From NCBI GenBank assembly GCA_049999725.1, contig JBNGIS010005838.1, forward strand, positions 1-25,306: a DNA stretch of 25,306 nucleotides, in the 5' to 3' direction. Position 1 is the first letter of the stretch. Each line of letters starts with the position of its first letter. Both the position numbers and the translations under genes were made by a program. The DNA comes from Haplomitrium mnioides. Taxonomy: Eukaryota; Marchantiophyta; Haplomitriopsida; Calobryales. Of this stretch, positions 10,561 to 20,250 are shown one piece after another. The notes under the pieces are model-generated. The model had not been told where the DNA came from. It made no database searches and was given only the letters and a program-made list of their open reading frames with translations.

Positions 10561-11645
10561 AATAAATTATCATTAATGCTGAAATAATTACAATGGGTAA
10601 CATCATCCACTTTATGGAATGATCAAAGAACTAGGCAATGTGAGAATGAAGTCAAGAGATGATTACATTTGACTCAAATAGTCGATCGATTGCCAAACTC
10701 ATTCAATGAGATTGCAAATGTGACTAGATCACACAAACCTACTGAGAATGCCCCTACACATTTGCAAGAGTTGAAAAAACCAGCATATGATCAGCCACCA
10801 AAGGTAAGGAGAAGACGCTCTTTACATGCCAAAGACTCTCAACCCCAACAAAAAGTTTCAACTCATAGGATATTACCCTCTATAGATATGCAATCATCAT
10901 CTAATGCACCTATACCTCAACCAATTATTACTCTTGTAGAGAAAACAAAGAATGAAGAATTTTTTATTCAATATATGAATACTGGGACCATTTGGAAGAG
11001 AGAGAGTGTGTGCAAATAGATGATCATTGTTCCTATATTATTTCCTAGACTAGTTCTAAAATTCCTCCCGATTGAAGGATTGTTAAAGAGGCACAACAAA
11101 GCCCTGATTGGCTGGAATGAGAAAAATCAATGAAATCAAAATTGGATTCTATGATCCAAAGAAAAGTGTTTGGACCTATTGTCCTCACACCTCATGACAC
11201 CCACAAAGTTGGTTATTAGTAGATATTTGTCAAAAATTGTAGTACTAAAGGCGAAATTGTCAAATATAAGGCATGCATTGTAGCCAAAGGCTATACACAA
11301 ATACCTATGAGAGACTTTGATCTCATATATGCTCAAGTTATGCATGCCATCACTTATCGGTACCTAGGCTGCATTTCTCTAGGACATGAGCTCATGATAC
11401 ATCAAATGAATGTGGTGCTAGCATACCTATAGAGAATATTGGATACCTAAATTTATATAAGAGCACTCCTAGAGCTAATTTCAAAGAACATCTATCATAT
11501 TCAAGGGGAGCATGTCTCCAAGGGGAAACCTCTGAGCAATACATCTACCTCCATACACTATACTACTATGAGGCCCAATGGAGTGAATACTTAGTGTGGA
11601 CTTATAGTCCCTACGATGCAGATATCAATGAGTAGGCCTTTAGCC
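10561..11645 (+). pseudogene. Linker and N-terminal RT of A2, cut by family-B insertion
   Basis: The linker aligns with A1, including NSFNEIANVTRSHKP near 10700 and the Pro/Arg-rich RRRSLHAKDSQPQQK segment. RT begins with a KGEIVKYKA motif and a VAKGYTQIP-type motif near 11250-11310. The reading is interrupted by several stops and shifts. The homology ends at 11645 after a segment equivalent to A1 position about 4575, leaving the YIDD catalytic motif on the other side of the insertion at 19270. Confidence 0.8.
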
Positions 11646-12837
11646 CTACTTTCTTTTGAGATCAGGTTGTAGTTGTTCTCCCAATCCTCAATGAACACGC
11701 CAATGGGGTTAAACCTAACCTACATATTCTGCTCTACATATTGCCCAACTCAAATCAGATTTTTTTAAATCATTGGTATATGCATCACATCTGATAAGCA
11801 CTTTGTTTTGTCATTCTCCATTACTACTGGTATGCTACCAATCTGATGGAAAGGATGCATAGTAGAATCACCTATCTCCACATAACCATATATACTTAGA
11901 TTTTTGGTTTCTTTAAACCACTCTCCATTGCATGTCATATGATTAGAACATGCACAATTGACAAACCACTTATCTCCATCATTGTTTTGCTTCTCATACA
12001 CTACAAATGAGCACCCATGTTGTATGACAAATAGTATCTCATTGCTTGCCTTGCTAGAGCTTGCATAGTTCCCCTGCACTCTATTGTTTCTTATGTTATT
12101 CTACTTTTTGTAGTAGTCTTTTGCTATGTGACCTGAGTTACCACAATAATAACACTCTTCCCCTTAATGTTGTGGTTGGCTTTCACATCCTCTATTACTC
12201 TCCCTACCTTTGAACTAGCCTCTACCACCAAATTGGTTTGATTGGTGCTAATGATTTTGTGCATTGTTGTTTGAACAACCTAAGTCTGCCAGCATAACTC
12301 ATGTCATAGCTTCTACCTCCTTGTCCTCTTAGACTACCTCTATTAGAGTGGAATGCTCGTTCTTGACTACTTGAGCCACCTCCTCCACTATCAAGTTCTT
12401 TTGCCACTCTCATGCAAATTAGCTGTGAGAAGGATGTGGTTCCTTCTCTTACCCTCATTGATGTTTTGAACTGTTTATATATTTAAGAATTCCATTTGCA
12501 ATGTCAGCTTCTTTGCATCTAACATGATGGCATATCTCTCCTTCAGAATATCCCAAGTCTCCTTGGGTGTCTTAGCTGCTCACACATAACCCGTCATCTT
12601 GTCATCAACACTGATGGTTGGCCAGTTCAACAACTTATAAACCTTCTCTATGTGTGTCTTGAAGGTCTACATCTCCTCACTGGATGGGGACGGGCCTACC
12701 ACGGGTTCAACTTCATCTCTTGTGATGAAATCCAAGTACCCTCTTCATTTTATAAAGTTTTTCATTGTGAGTGACCACACATTATAGTTATTTTTTGCCA
12801 ATTTCTCAATGACTATCTGAGAAATTCTATCTACCAT
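11646..12837 (-). pseudogene. gag: gag and protease of family-B copy (minus strand), broken
   Basis: Read from 12837 downward, gag starts with MVDRISQIV, runs through a copia gag core (NFIKWRGYLDF, then TWDILKERYA), a Gly/Ser/Arg-rich linker near 12400-12330 and a zinc knuckle at 12154-12113 (CYYCGNSGH then IAKD). The last knuckle Cys has become Tyr. The protease follows: the expected catalytic Asp in the LDSACSNHMT-type motif is Asn (VNCACSNHMT, near 11967). A well-kept run with GYVEIGDSTMHP lies at 11765-11890. Stops occur in gag at several points. The reading is cut at 11646 after a segment ending in KESR. Confidence 0.85.
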
Positions 12838-14068
12838 CTTAAAACTACGATTCAGACTTTTTGGCAATTAGATTACTTCTTGTTGTAGTCTAGGTTGTGT
12901 ACAATTTTAGGTTTTAGAAGACTTAAGGTATTTGCTAGGCTAATGAACAATTGTTTTTGAACTGGACAGATTTCTTGTGAATCCCTATGTCGTGCTGAGT
13001 TTATATGTGAAGAATTTCAGCTCTTATAGACAACAATTGAAACAAACACAAACCTTCACTACTTACTTCTTGATGAATTGATGCTTGTTGATGAGATGTA
13101 GCCTTTTTTGCCTATGATTTGCTTTCCACACAAAATTTATTCCCCGTCTCTTTGATTGCTACCTGCTCTTCAATTTTGCTTTAACAAAAAACATAAAGCC
13201 CTTGCTGTTCTTCGATTTCTCTTCCACACAAATAGACAACCTGAGATTTTTTGTTGCAATTTTTGCTACAGCAACTCAACAAGCAAATTTCCTCGATTGT
13301 GCTTTGACTCTACCGAGTCTTCTTCCACATGAACAAAAAACTTCTTAGATATCTGCTTTGATGCCTCCTCGACTTATCTCTTTCAATTCCTCCTCAATTG
13401 GCTTATGCAATTTTGTCCTCAACAATAGACATGCTTGCTTCAATTCCTCTCTGAATTGCACCTTTTTCTGACTTTTTTTTTTGCTGTACCTTCCCTCAAT
13501 TAACGAGCAAAACTTCTTTATTCTGCTCCAAATCCACTAATTTGACTTGTAGTCGAATCGATTTTCTTGGGAGACCCTGATTCAATAGCTCTCCTATGAT
13601 TTCACCCTCACAAACGAGCTCCTTCAATGTTTTTTTTGCTGCTGCATTCTTCTTAAGCAACTCATCGATTCGAGCATAGCTTTGCGAGTTCTACTTCGAT
13701 TCGATTGATTTGACCTCCAATCGAATGGTATCCTCTGGGTGACTTGCTGCAATCAACAACCAAGCAGAAATTTTTGCAATTTCTACCTACCTTGATTTTG
13801 CTTGCTTTTCCTTTCTTCCATGAGTTTGCTAGCAAAACTTTTTGATTTCTACTTCAAATCTTCTACTTCAACTTGCAATCTGCTCGTCTTCCCCCTGTGA
13901 TTCTTCTTTGATCAAGGAACAAGAAAAATGCTTGTGATTTCTGCCTTGAAACAACTTTGATTCTACTTTGAGCTGTTTTCTTTCACAAAAACCTTTGCTC
14001 TCTTTGTCGATTTCTAAAACCCTAGAAATCCTTCAGCGATTTCTTCTTTAGTAGATTTTGAATCAAGG
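12838..14068 (-). other. Purine-rich leader of the minus-strand family-B copy
   Basis: This 1.2-kb stretch lies directly upstream of the family-B gag ATG in the minus direction. The minus strand is A/G-rich with recurring GAAG, AAATCGAA and GAGGAATTG words. It has no open frame of note on either strand and no recognised domain. The position suggests an untranslated leader. The 5' LTR expected beyond it is absent: at 14069 the sequence changes to plus-strand protease. Confidence 0.5.
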
Positions 14069-14647
14069 ACATCTGGTTATGTAGAGATAGGTGACTCTAC
14101 TATACATCCTATTCATCAGATTGGTAGCATACCAATAATATTGGAGAATGGCAAAACAAAGTGCCTATCTAATGTGATGCATGTGCCAATGATTAAAAAA
14201 AACTGATTTCAGTTGGACAATGTGTAGAGTAAAGTATGCAGGTCATGTTTAACCTCACTAGTGTGTTCATTGAGGATTGGAGAAACTATTGTAACTTGAT
14301 CACAAAAGAAAGTAGGAGTGGCAGGATGTTCACATTGAATGTGAGCATGCCTGAAATTTCATAAGCCATGTTTGTATGCGATACAAGAGTTGTGTTAGAC
14401 ATAGAGATATAACACAAGATAATTGGGCATAATAATGTGCAAAGACTGAGAAATATGCAGAGTTCAGGGGTAGTCAGTGGGCTGCCCAAGTTCAAGGTAA
14501 AAGGAATGCAACAAATCTATGAAGCATGCTAGTTTGGTAAACATGCAAGATAATCATTCCCTTATGATGCATATGTGACATGGAAGCCACTTGAGGTGGT
14601 ACATTTAGTTGTGTGGGGTCCAACAAAAATAGGATCCATTAGAGGGT
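14069..14647 (+). pseudogene. Protease end and pre-integrase domain of B2
   Basis: Plus-strand homology to family B starts abruptly near 14069 with GYVEIGDSTIHP, just downstream of where the protease active site would lie. It continues through VMHVPMI, the HKIIGH zinc-binding segment near 14410, and YEAC followed by TAG and FGK near 14520, where a Cys ligand is now Tyr and a Gln is now stop. The first integrase Asp is replaced by Val in HLVVWGP near 14605. The frame then meets the insertion at 14648. Much of the stretch is frameshifted. Confidence 0.8.
14643..14647. repeat. Left target-site duplication AGGGT
   Basis: Identical to 16272-16276; together they bracket the 1624-bp element. Confidence 0.88.
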
Positions 14648-14716
14648 TGTCGGCCGAGTGTGTCTGAGTTTTTCCATTTTTTGTGAATTCGGAGTTTCCA
14701 AGCCTGGTGGATTCCT

Positions 14717-14726
14717 NNNNNNNNNN
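14717..14726. other. Assembly gap (10 N)
   Basis: Ten Ns lie within the probable solo LTR, so its true length may differ slightly from 1624 bp. Confidence 1.
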
Positions 14727-16209
14727 TGATTTGAAAGCGCAAATCGACGCCGAGCTAATCTACGCCATAATCAAGAGCTCCAATCACAGTCTTCACCTAC
14801 GTTCGACCAAATGCCAGCTTTGCACCCAGTCTGCGCCAAGGGCATCTTCGGGGATTCCACGAGATTTTCGGAATGACAGTTGAGAACCTTGGGGTAACTG
14901 CTTCAGTTAAGTCGTTGCTCGTACTGGCCAAGTGTCACCTCGACATTGCTTAACAAGATTAACTGCCGAATGCGGGGAAAGAGGAAGGCTTCAACAAGGT
15001 AAGCAAGGAGTATAAAGGGATTGTCTGCGATGTTAGAGGGGTTGTTTGTGGATGCAAACTTGCAAGTCGTGAGAACGATAGCATAAAGGAAGACACACGA
15101 AGGAGGGAGGACAGATTTCTTAAATCTTCAATTGAAGCAGGTGAACTCGAGCAAGGGGCTAGCAGGGGTAGAGGTGGATTGGAGGGGCGCTGAGAATCGC
15201 TGCGCGGGGAGCTCTAGAGGCCAAGACGATCCAGGTGTACTCATCACTGCGGGTGGACCAGCATCGGAGGTGTACTGATACTTGAAGAGGGAAGAAATTA
15301 TGGGTTGTCTTGAAATCAAAGAGGCTGCCAAAGGGGGATCTTTGGGGTTGTCTCAGTGTTGTCTGTGCAGGAGAAACAATCCCAGGAACGTTTTAGAGGG
15401 CGTTTCTGGTTTATTCTCTCAAGGGAAGTCAAGAAGGAGTAGCTGCATTCTTGCCCGCGCACGGTGTAAGAAGATCCATCGAAGCTTCGGGGTGGAGTGG
15501 GTGGCCAACAGTCGAGAGGACTGCCTTCCTGAGGTGGAAGTTAAACAAGACATCTTTTGATCCTGAGGAAGTCAAACCAGGGCTTCTCGCAAGGGAAGGT
15601 AAAAAGACTATCTGGAAAATGGTGCGTGAGTAGAGGGAGGACGTGTCACTGGAATCGTGAGACTCAAGAGAAGGTGGAATAAAGAGCAGGAGTGCAAGGG
15701 AGGTAGTAAAGATCGGATCTTGGGAGAATCAGAAGAGCTGCAGAGGAATGAGAGGAATGAAGGGTTGAGAGGTTACGACTGTGTTGCGGGGATCAACCCA
15801 AGTCATAGAAACGCCGACGGAGTGTGTGGTGTTGTGTATGTAGGGGGTAGTTAGTTTTGTCTTATGTTTGTAATTACTGGAAAGGATATCTCAGATCTGA
15901 AGTGAACAGGATCTCAATTCAACAAGAATCCAAGAATCAAATTCAGAGGGTAAGGGGGACAGATCCCATGTATAATTCAGATATCAAGACTTGATCCTGC
16001 ATTGTAAAACTTTGAGTCTGGATCCTCCTTAGGATCACTAAAATCCACTTTGGAATTTGATCAGAGACGCTTCTATGGTGTGTATTAATGTGTGAATAAA
16101 GAATTGAACGAGGAGAAAGGTCTATAAGGTGAGAAGGAACATCCTTAAGACCTGAAAGTGATAACTTACAGTGAGGCCATCTCATAAAAGATTCTGAAAC
16201 CCCGTAAAA

Positions 16210-16270
16210 GTCAGCCTTTTCCTTCCGAAGAGCGGTGTTCGGAGGATAAGACGAGAAGGAGGGGGCTGAC
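16210..16270. repeat. Stem-loop at the right end of the solo LTR
   Basis: GTCAGCC at 16210-16216 pairs with GGCTGAC at 16264-16270, and an inner TCCGAA (16224-16229) pairs with TTCGGA (16238-16243) around an 8-base loop. The outer arm also contains the terminal inverted repeat of the element, so its end sequence is present three times counting the left end. Confidence 0.65.
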
Positions 16271-16271
16271 A

Positions 16272-16276
16272 AGGGT
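16272..16276. repeat. Right target-site duplication AGGGT
   Basis: Identical to 14643-14647. The integrase reading frame continues from here in the frame left off at 14647. Confidence 0.88.
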
Positions 16277-16920
16277 GTACATGCTATGTGACCTTTATTG
16301 ATGATTATTGAAGAAAAATTTGGATTAATTTCATGAAGCAGAAGAGTGAAGTGTTTGATCACTTCAAACATTTCAGAGCTATGGTGGAAAAAGAGAAGGG
16401 GTAGCAAATTAAGTGCCTAGGATGAGATGGTGGAGGAGAATATTTCTCCACAAAATTCTGCACCTACCTATAGAGAGAAGGAATCAAAAGACAGCAAACA
16501 TGCAGGTATACACCTCAGCAAAATGGAGTTACTGAGAGAAAGAATTGACACATAGCAGAGGTGGGAAGGGCATTGATGAATGAGAAGAACATGCCACATT
16601 ATTATTGGGCAGAAGCAGTGTCTACTGCTGTTTATGTTATGAACCAAACCCCTACAGCTGCAATTCATGGCGTGATACTAAAAGAGAAGCTTACAAGGAG
16701 GTGTCTAGACATTTCACATTTGAAAGTGTTTGGCTACATTGTTGATGTACATGTAACAGCTGAGACATGTAGCAAATTAAACCCAAAAGCTGAAAAATGT
16801 ATCTTTGTTGGGTATTCAAATAAGCAGAAGGGGTATAGATGCTATTGTTCTACTACACACATACGCATGCTAAGGGTGAGTAGAGACATAGTATTTGATG
16901 AGTTAACTACTTAGAATGGG
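16272..16920 (+). pseudogene. Integrase core of B2, second part
   Basis: Coding resumes with VTFIDDY followed by TGA and RKIW, the segment after the first catalytic Asp. A stop-interrupted KSEVFDHFKHFRAMVEKEKG helix follows. The second catalytic Asp is kept in the DGGGEYF motif near 16427 with a TGA just before it, and the Glu in NGVTERKN near 16525. From 16561 to 16914 there are 117 codons without a stop, ending in the copia segment HLKVFGYIVDVHV and CIFVGYSNKQKGYRCY. This family has the GGEY-type integrase, unlike family A. It is continuous with 14069-14647 apart from the inserted element. Confidence 0.88.
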
Positions 16921-18319
16921 CAAAAATTGGTTAATGACACAAGTGGAAAGCATGTTGTGTTAGAACCAACTCAGCAAACTCAAGTATCGAGTAGACCACA
17001 TGATGAAGGTAGTAGTATTGGCAACACTAGTACATGGCAATGAGGGCTACACAGAATTTGGAGCAATATACTTCAAATAACTCTCAATATGAAGTGTCAG
17101 TATGAGAAAAAGGCAGTGGTGATTCTGAAAATTTGGATGAAGAATTGAGATTACTATCAGCTTCAACATCAAGCCAAAAACAAATGGAGCACTAGGTGCA
17201 AAGCATATTTTTATGCAAAAGTGATAGGGTGACGTACCATGTAGACAAGTTGATACATAAAGGAGCGTTTGCACCACATCATCCATACATGGTGCAAGTA
17301 ATTACTGAGAAGAAATCCATCCTATTTGAAGATGCTATAGGAGATGAGAGATGGGAAGCTACAATGGTAGAAGAGATGGAAGCTCTTCACAAAAACCAAA
17401 CTTAGGAGTTGGTCAATTTACTAGAAGGGAAGAAAGCCAATGAATGTAAATAGGTCTACAAATTGAAGAGGAGTGAAGATGGCAACATAAGCAGGTTTAA
17501 GCCAAGGTTAGTGGCCAAGGGGTATGCCCAAACTCATGGGATAGATTATGAGGAGACATTCATCCATGTAGTAAGAATGACAACAGTTTGGGAAGTTATA
17601 GCATTGGTTGCATCAAAAAAGTGGACTTTGCAACAAATAGACGTAAAAACACATTTTTGTATGTGGAGCTTGAAGAGGAGGTGTACATAGTACAACCCCC
17701 TGGTTTTGTTGATTTGGAGCATTCAGATCAGGTATGCAAACTAAAGAATGCACTATGTGAGTTGAAGCAAACACTTCGAGCATTGTCTAACAAGAAAGAC
17801 AAATATCTTGTTTTGGTGGGCTTAAAAGTATTAGACACAAATTATTCTCTATATGTAAGAAAAATAGAGAAAGTTATGATGATCATTCTCATTTATGTAG
17901 ATGATCTAATTATAACAAGAGGGAGTGAGCAAGATATTACTGAAGTGAAGAAATTGCTGCAATAAAAGTTTGATATGAAGGATCTTGGTGAGTTAAGACA
18001 TTTCCTTGAAATTGACGTGATAAAAATAGAGCAAGGAATATGGATGATTCAGAGGCAGTATGCCTTGGATATGCTGGCCAGATATGGCATGACAGGTTGC
18101 AAACCGATTGCAACTCCCTTTGATCATAATACAAAATTGATCTGTCATGAAGGAGAGCTGATTGAGAATCCAACAGGGTTCAAGCAGATGGTAGGCAGCC
18201 TGATTCACATCACCAGACCAGATCTGAGTTATGTTGTGGTTGTGGGTCTAGTAAGTCAATTTATGCAGGTACCAAGGAAGCAACGTTTGGATGCAATGTG
18301 CAAAATTTATGGTATGTAA
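16921..18319 (+). pseudogene. Linker and reverse transcriptase of B2, broken
   Basis: After a variable linker (16921 to about 17300) RT starts near 17325 with GDERWEATMVEEMEAL. It continues through FKPRLVAKGYAQTHGIDYEETF (17490-17560) and QQIDVKTHF to QPPGFVDLEHSDQVCKLKNAL (from about 17693). The active site YVDD is intact at 17894-17905. Then come MKDLGELRHFLEI, GCKPIATPFD and MVGSLIHITRPDL. A frame change falls at about 17650, within the part before QPPGF, a TAA lies at about 17963, and another frame change falls near 18300. This part is better preserved than family-A RT in this window. Confidence 0.9.
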
Positions 18320-18846
18320 AAGATACACTTCAATATGGGCTGTTTTATGATAGCAACAACAGTTTTCAGCTTGCTGGTTTCACAGATGCAGATTGGGCAA
18401 GAAGTGCTAGTGACAAAAGGTCCACTAGTGGTTTTGTGTTTTTATTTGGAAAAGTTGGAATCGCTTGGAGCAGCAAGAAGAAACCTACAATTGCTTTATC
18501 AAGTACGGAGGCTGAATACAAGGGAAAAGCCATGGCCACCTGTGAGGTAATGTGGTTATTGAAGTTGTTGCAAGATCTGGATGTCAAAGTAGAGGAACCA
18601 GTGAAGGTTCATTGCGACAACATCAGCAGTATTCAATTGGCTAACAATCCTATTTTTCATGCACATTCAAAGCATATTGAGGTGCATTATCATTTTGTGA
18701 GTAGAAGGTATTGGCTAGGGTGAATGATTTGCTGTACATCAGCATTGAAGGGCATGTTGCGATATTCTTACAAAGGCATTGGGAGCCAAAAAGTTGCAGA
18801 AATTCAAAAGGCAACTTGGTGTACAGGTGTTGAGCTTGAGGGGGAG
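18298..18846 (+). pseudogene. RNase H of B2, nearly intact core
   Basis: RNase H signatures are clear: TDADWARS with Asp at 18385-18387, SSTEAEY with Glu at 18508-18510, CDN with Asp at 18616-18618, then HSKHIEVHYHFV. The catalytic triad is therefore complete and the frame is open for 141 codons to 18723. A frameshift there moves the C-terminal tail (DILTKALGAKKLQKFKRQLG) into another frame. The tail ends directly at the polypurine tract, as usual for copia elements. Confidence 0.92.
18834..18846 (+). promoter_or_regulatory. Polypurine tract of B2
   Basis: GCTTGAGGGGGAG immediately follows the pol tail and precedes the probable 3' LTR. The purine run primes plus-strand DNA synthesis in LTR retrotransposons. 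Confidence 0.75.
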
Positions 18847-19061
18847 TATTAATTTTATGAGCTTTGATAGGCTGCTAGGCTGATCTGGAAGCCTCCTTAT
18901 GTTAGCTAGGGTTAGTATTATATGTGGGGCCGATTGGAGTTCCGAGTGTGCAGTCCTCCCTTTGGTGTAAGTTGAGGTTATCGAGCCATTGTGAGCCACA
19001 TTACATTATTCCACCCTTTGTATGTGATTGTGTGCTCCATTGCAATGCATAAGTCTGTACA
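18847..19061 (+). repeat. Probable 3' LTR of B2
   Basis: The 215 bases between the polypurine tract and the resumption of A2 homology begin TATTAATT (expected TGTTA..., one G-to-A change) and end CTGTACA. Length and position fit a copia 3' LTR. With no 5' LTR available for comparison the right edge rests on the A2 homology starting at 19062. Confidence 0.5.
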
Positions 19062-19560
19062 AGCCTCTCTTGTGCATCAATCTATGCCTATGGCCAAGGA
19101 TAGATATGTAGTCCAAATCATGCAGTCTATATATCAACTTATGCAAAGTGGTAGAATATGGTATCAGATATTTCAGAAAGAGATGCTAGCTATGGGTTTT
19201 CACCATGAAGACATTGCGTCTTGCTTATTTATTAATCATACCAACAATGAATTTATAATTGTTGCCATTTATATTGATGATACTAACCTTTTTGGTCATA
19301 AATCCTTGCTTGAGCATACTATTACAATGCTTAAGAAAATCTTTGACTTGAAGGATATTGGACTATTGTTTAGGACTTCAATTCAAGTATTTAGAGGATG
19401 GCATACTTTTGCATCAAAGTACATATACTAAGAAGGTCCCCAAACAATTTAACATGGACAAAGCTCATCCTGATACATCTCCTATGGAGATACATACATT
19501 GGATCGAGATAAAGATATGTTCATAAAGAGAGCTGCAAATGAGCTCGGGCATACTTGGAT
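19062..19560 (+). pseudogene. RT C-terminal half of A2
   Basis: The reading from 19062 includes HQSMPMAKDRYVVQIMQS, the SGRIWYQIF segment and the active-site motif YIDD at 19270-19281, all intact. A frameshift near 19360 moves coding to the next frame, which carries the thumb with HQSTYTKKVPKQFNMDKAHP. A further shift occurs near 19545. Where A1 has a TAG at 4613-4615, this copy has CAA (19114-19116). The hexamer GGTATC near 19161 is coding and not a primer-binding site. Confidence 0.87.
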
Positions 19561-20250
19561 CTAAGACGCCTTATCTCTCATCTAATGGCACTCTTATGTT
19601 TCTTGCCAACCAAACTTGTCATGACATTTCATTTGCTATGAACTTGCTTTCTAAACACAGTTCACAACCTACTATACAACATTGGAATGGCATAAACGTA
19701 TCTTTTGATATTTACAAGGCACCATTGACATGAAAATTTATTACCCTAGACGGACTGACACTGGTTATGCTATTGCTCGATATCTATCTAATCCAAACGA
19801 TGCAAAATCACAAACTAGCTACGTATTCCTATGTAGCTCTATTGTTATACCTTGGAAGAGTACTAAGCAAACACTAACTTGTACATCCTCTAACCATGCA
19901 AAGATCATAGCATTGTATGAGGCTAGTAGGGAGTGTATTTGGCTAAGGAGGATGATTGATCATATAAGTGTGCATGCTGGTTTTCCTTGCTTGACTAATC
20001 CCACTGTTTTGTATGAAGACAATTTGGCATGTATTGAACAAGTTTCTAAGTGATTTATTAAAGTAGACCGTATCAAGCTTATCACGCCAAAATTTTTCTT
20101 TACTCGTGAGCAGTAGGACTTTGTTATCTCTATGCAAGTCATTGCAGGCAAGGACAATCAAGTTGATTTGCTTGCAAAGGCTCTAACTCCAACTCTTCAT
20201 TAGCTACATTATGACGGCATTGGCCTACGTCGACTATCTTGGCTCTTAGA
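19539..20250 (+). pseudogene. RNase H and pol C-terminus of A2
   Basis: The segment aligns with A1 and A5 RNase H. The first catalytic Asp (YADA in A1) is Ile here (YAIA), and the Glu of the SEIIALYEA-type motif is Lys (AAG at 19901-19903); the Asp of YEDNLAC is kept. Two of three catalytic residues are therefore lost. Frames switch near 19730. A stop after EQ (TAG, about 20116) sits at the same codon as the TAA in A1. The tail with GIGLRRLSWLL near 20220 is the normal copia pol end. Confidence 0.86.

Larger units (their letters stand above)
8221..11645 (+). mobile_element. Ty1/copia copy A2, left part (gag to mid-RT)
   Basis: The domain order and sequence match A1 over the whole length. Homology to A1 stops at about 11645 in the middle of RT and resumes at 19062 with the next expected RT residues. 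The element was therefore split by the family-B insertion at 11646-19061, and the two parts form one original copy. The junction carries AGCC on both sides (11642-11645 and 19062-19065). The copy is more frameshifted than A1 in integrase but better kept in zinc knuckle and protease. Confidence 0.9.
14648..16271. mobile_element. 1624-bp TG...CA element, probable solo LTR
   Basis: The element begins TGTCGGCC at 14648 and ends GGCTGACA at 16271; the ends are inverted repeats with one mismatch. It is flanked by AGGGT at 14643-14647 and 16272-16276, a perfect 5-bp target duplication of the kind made by LTR-retrotransposon integrase. Removing it together with one AGGGT restores the host integrase frame exactly. 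It is visibly richer in G and C than its surroundings. No internal copy of either end was found, so it looks like a solo LTR rather than two LTRs with an interior. TATAAA lies at 15011-15016 and AATAAA at 16095-16100, in plausible promoter and poly(A) order for plus orientation. Short open frames inside (60-90 codons) match nothing. Confidence 0.85.
11646..19061. mobile_element. Family-B copia insertion in A2, 5' half inverted
   Basis: This block separates the two halves of A2. Its left part (11646-14068) reads on the minus strand as leader, gag and the start of pol, ending at 11646 in the segment downstream of the protease. Its right part (14069-19061) reads on the plus strand from the protease to RNase H, polypurine tract and probable 3' LTR. 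The two parts overlap by about 240 bp of homologous but diverged protease sequence in opposite orientation. No 5' LTR is seen. The outer edges touch AGCC on both sides. It could be one rearranged insertion or two independent truncated copies. Confidence 0.7.

Noticed and set aside
15128-15854. Short open frames in the GC-richer part of the solo LTR, considered as a captured gene
   Set aside because: Overlapping frames on both strands, none long, no motif recognised; higher GC alone explains fewer stops.
15943-16407. Minus-strand open frame of 154 codons
   Set aside because: It spans the border between the solo LTR and the plus-strand integrase, whose reading is clearly the real one from 16272. 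No recognisable domain.
19159-19168. TGGTATCAGA resembling the Met-tRNA primer-binding site of copia elements
   Set aside because: It lies inside RT coding sequence (Trp-Tyr-Gln) with aligned homologues in A1, not downstream of an LTR.
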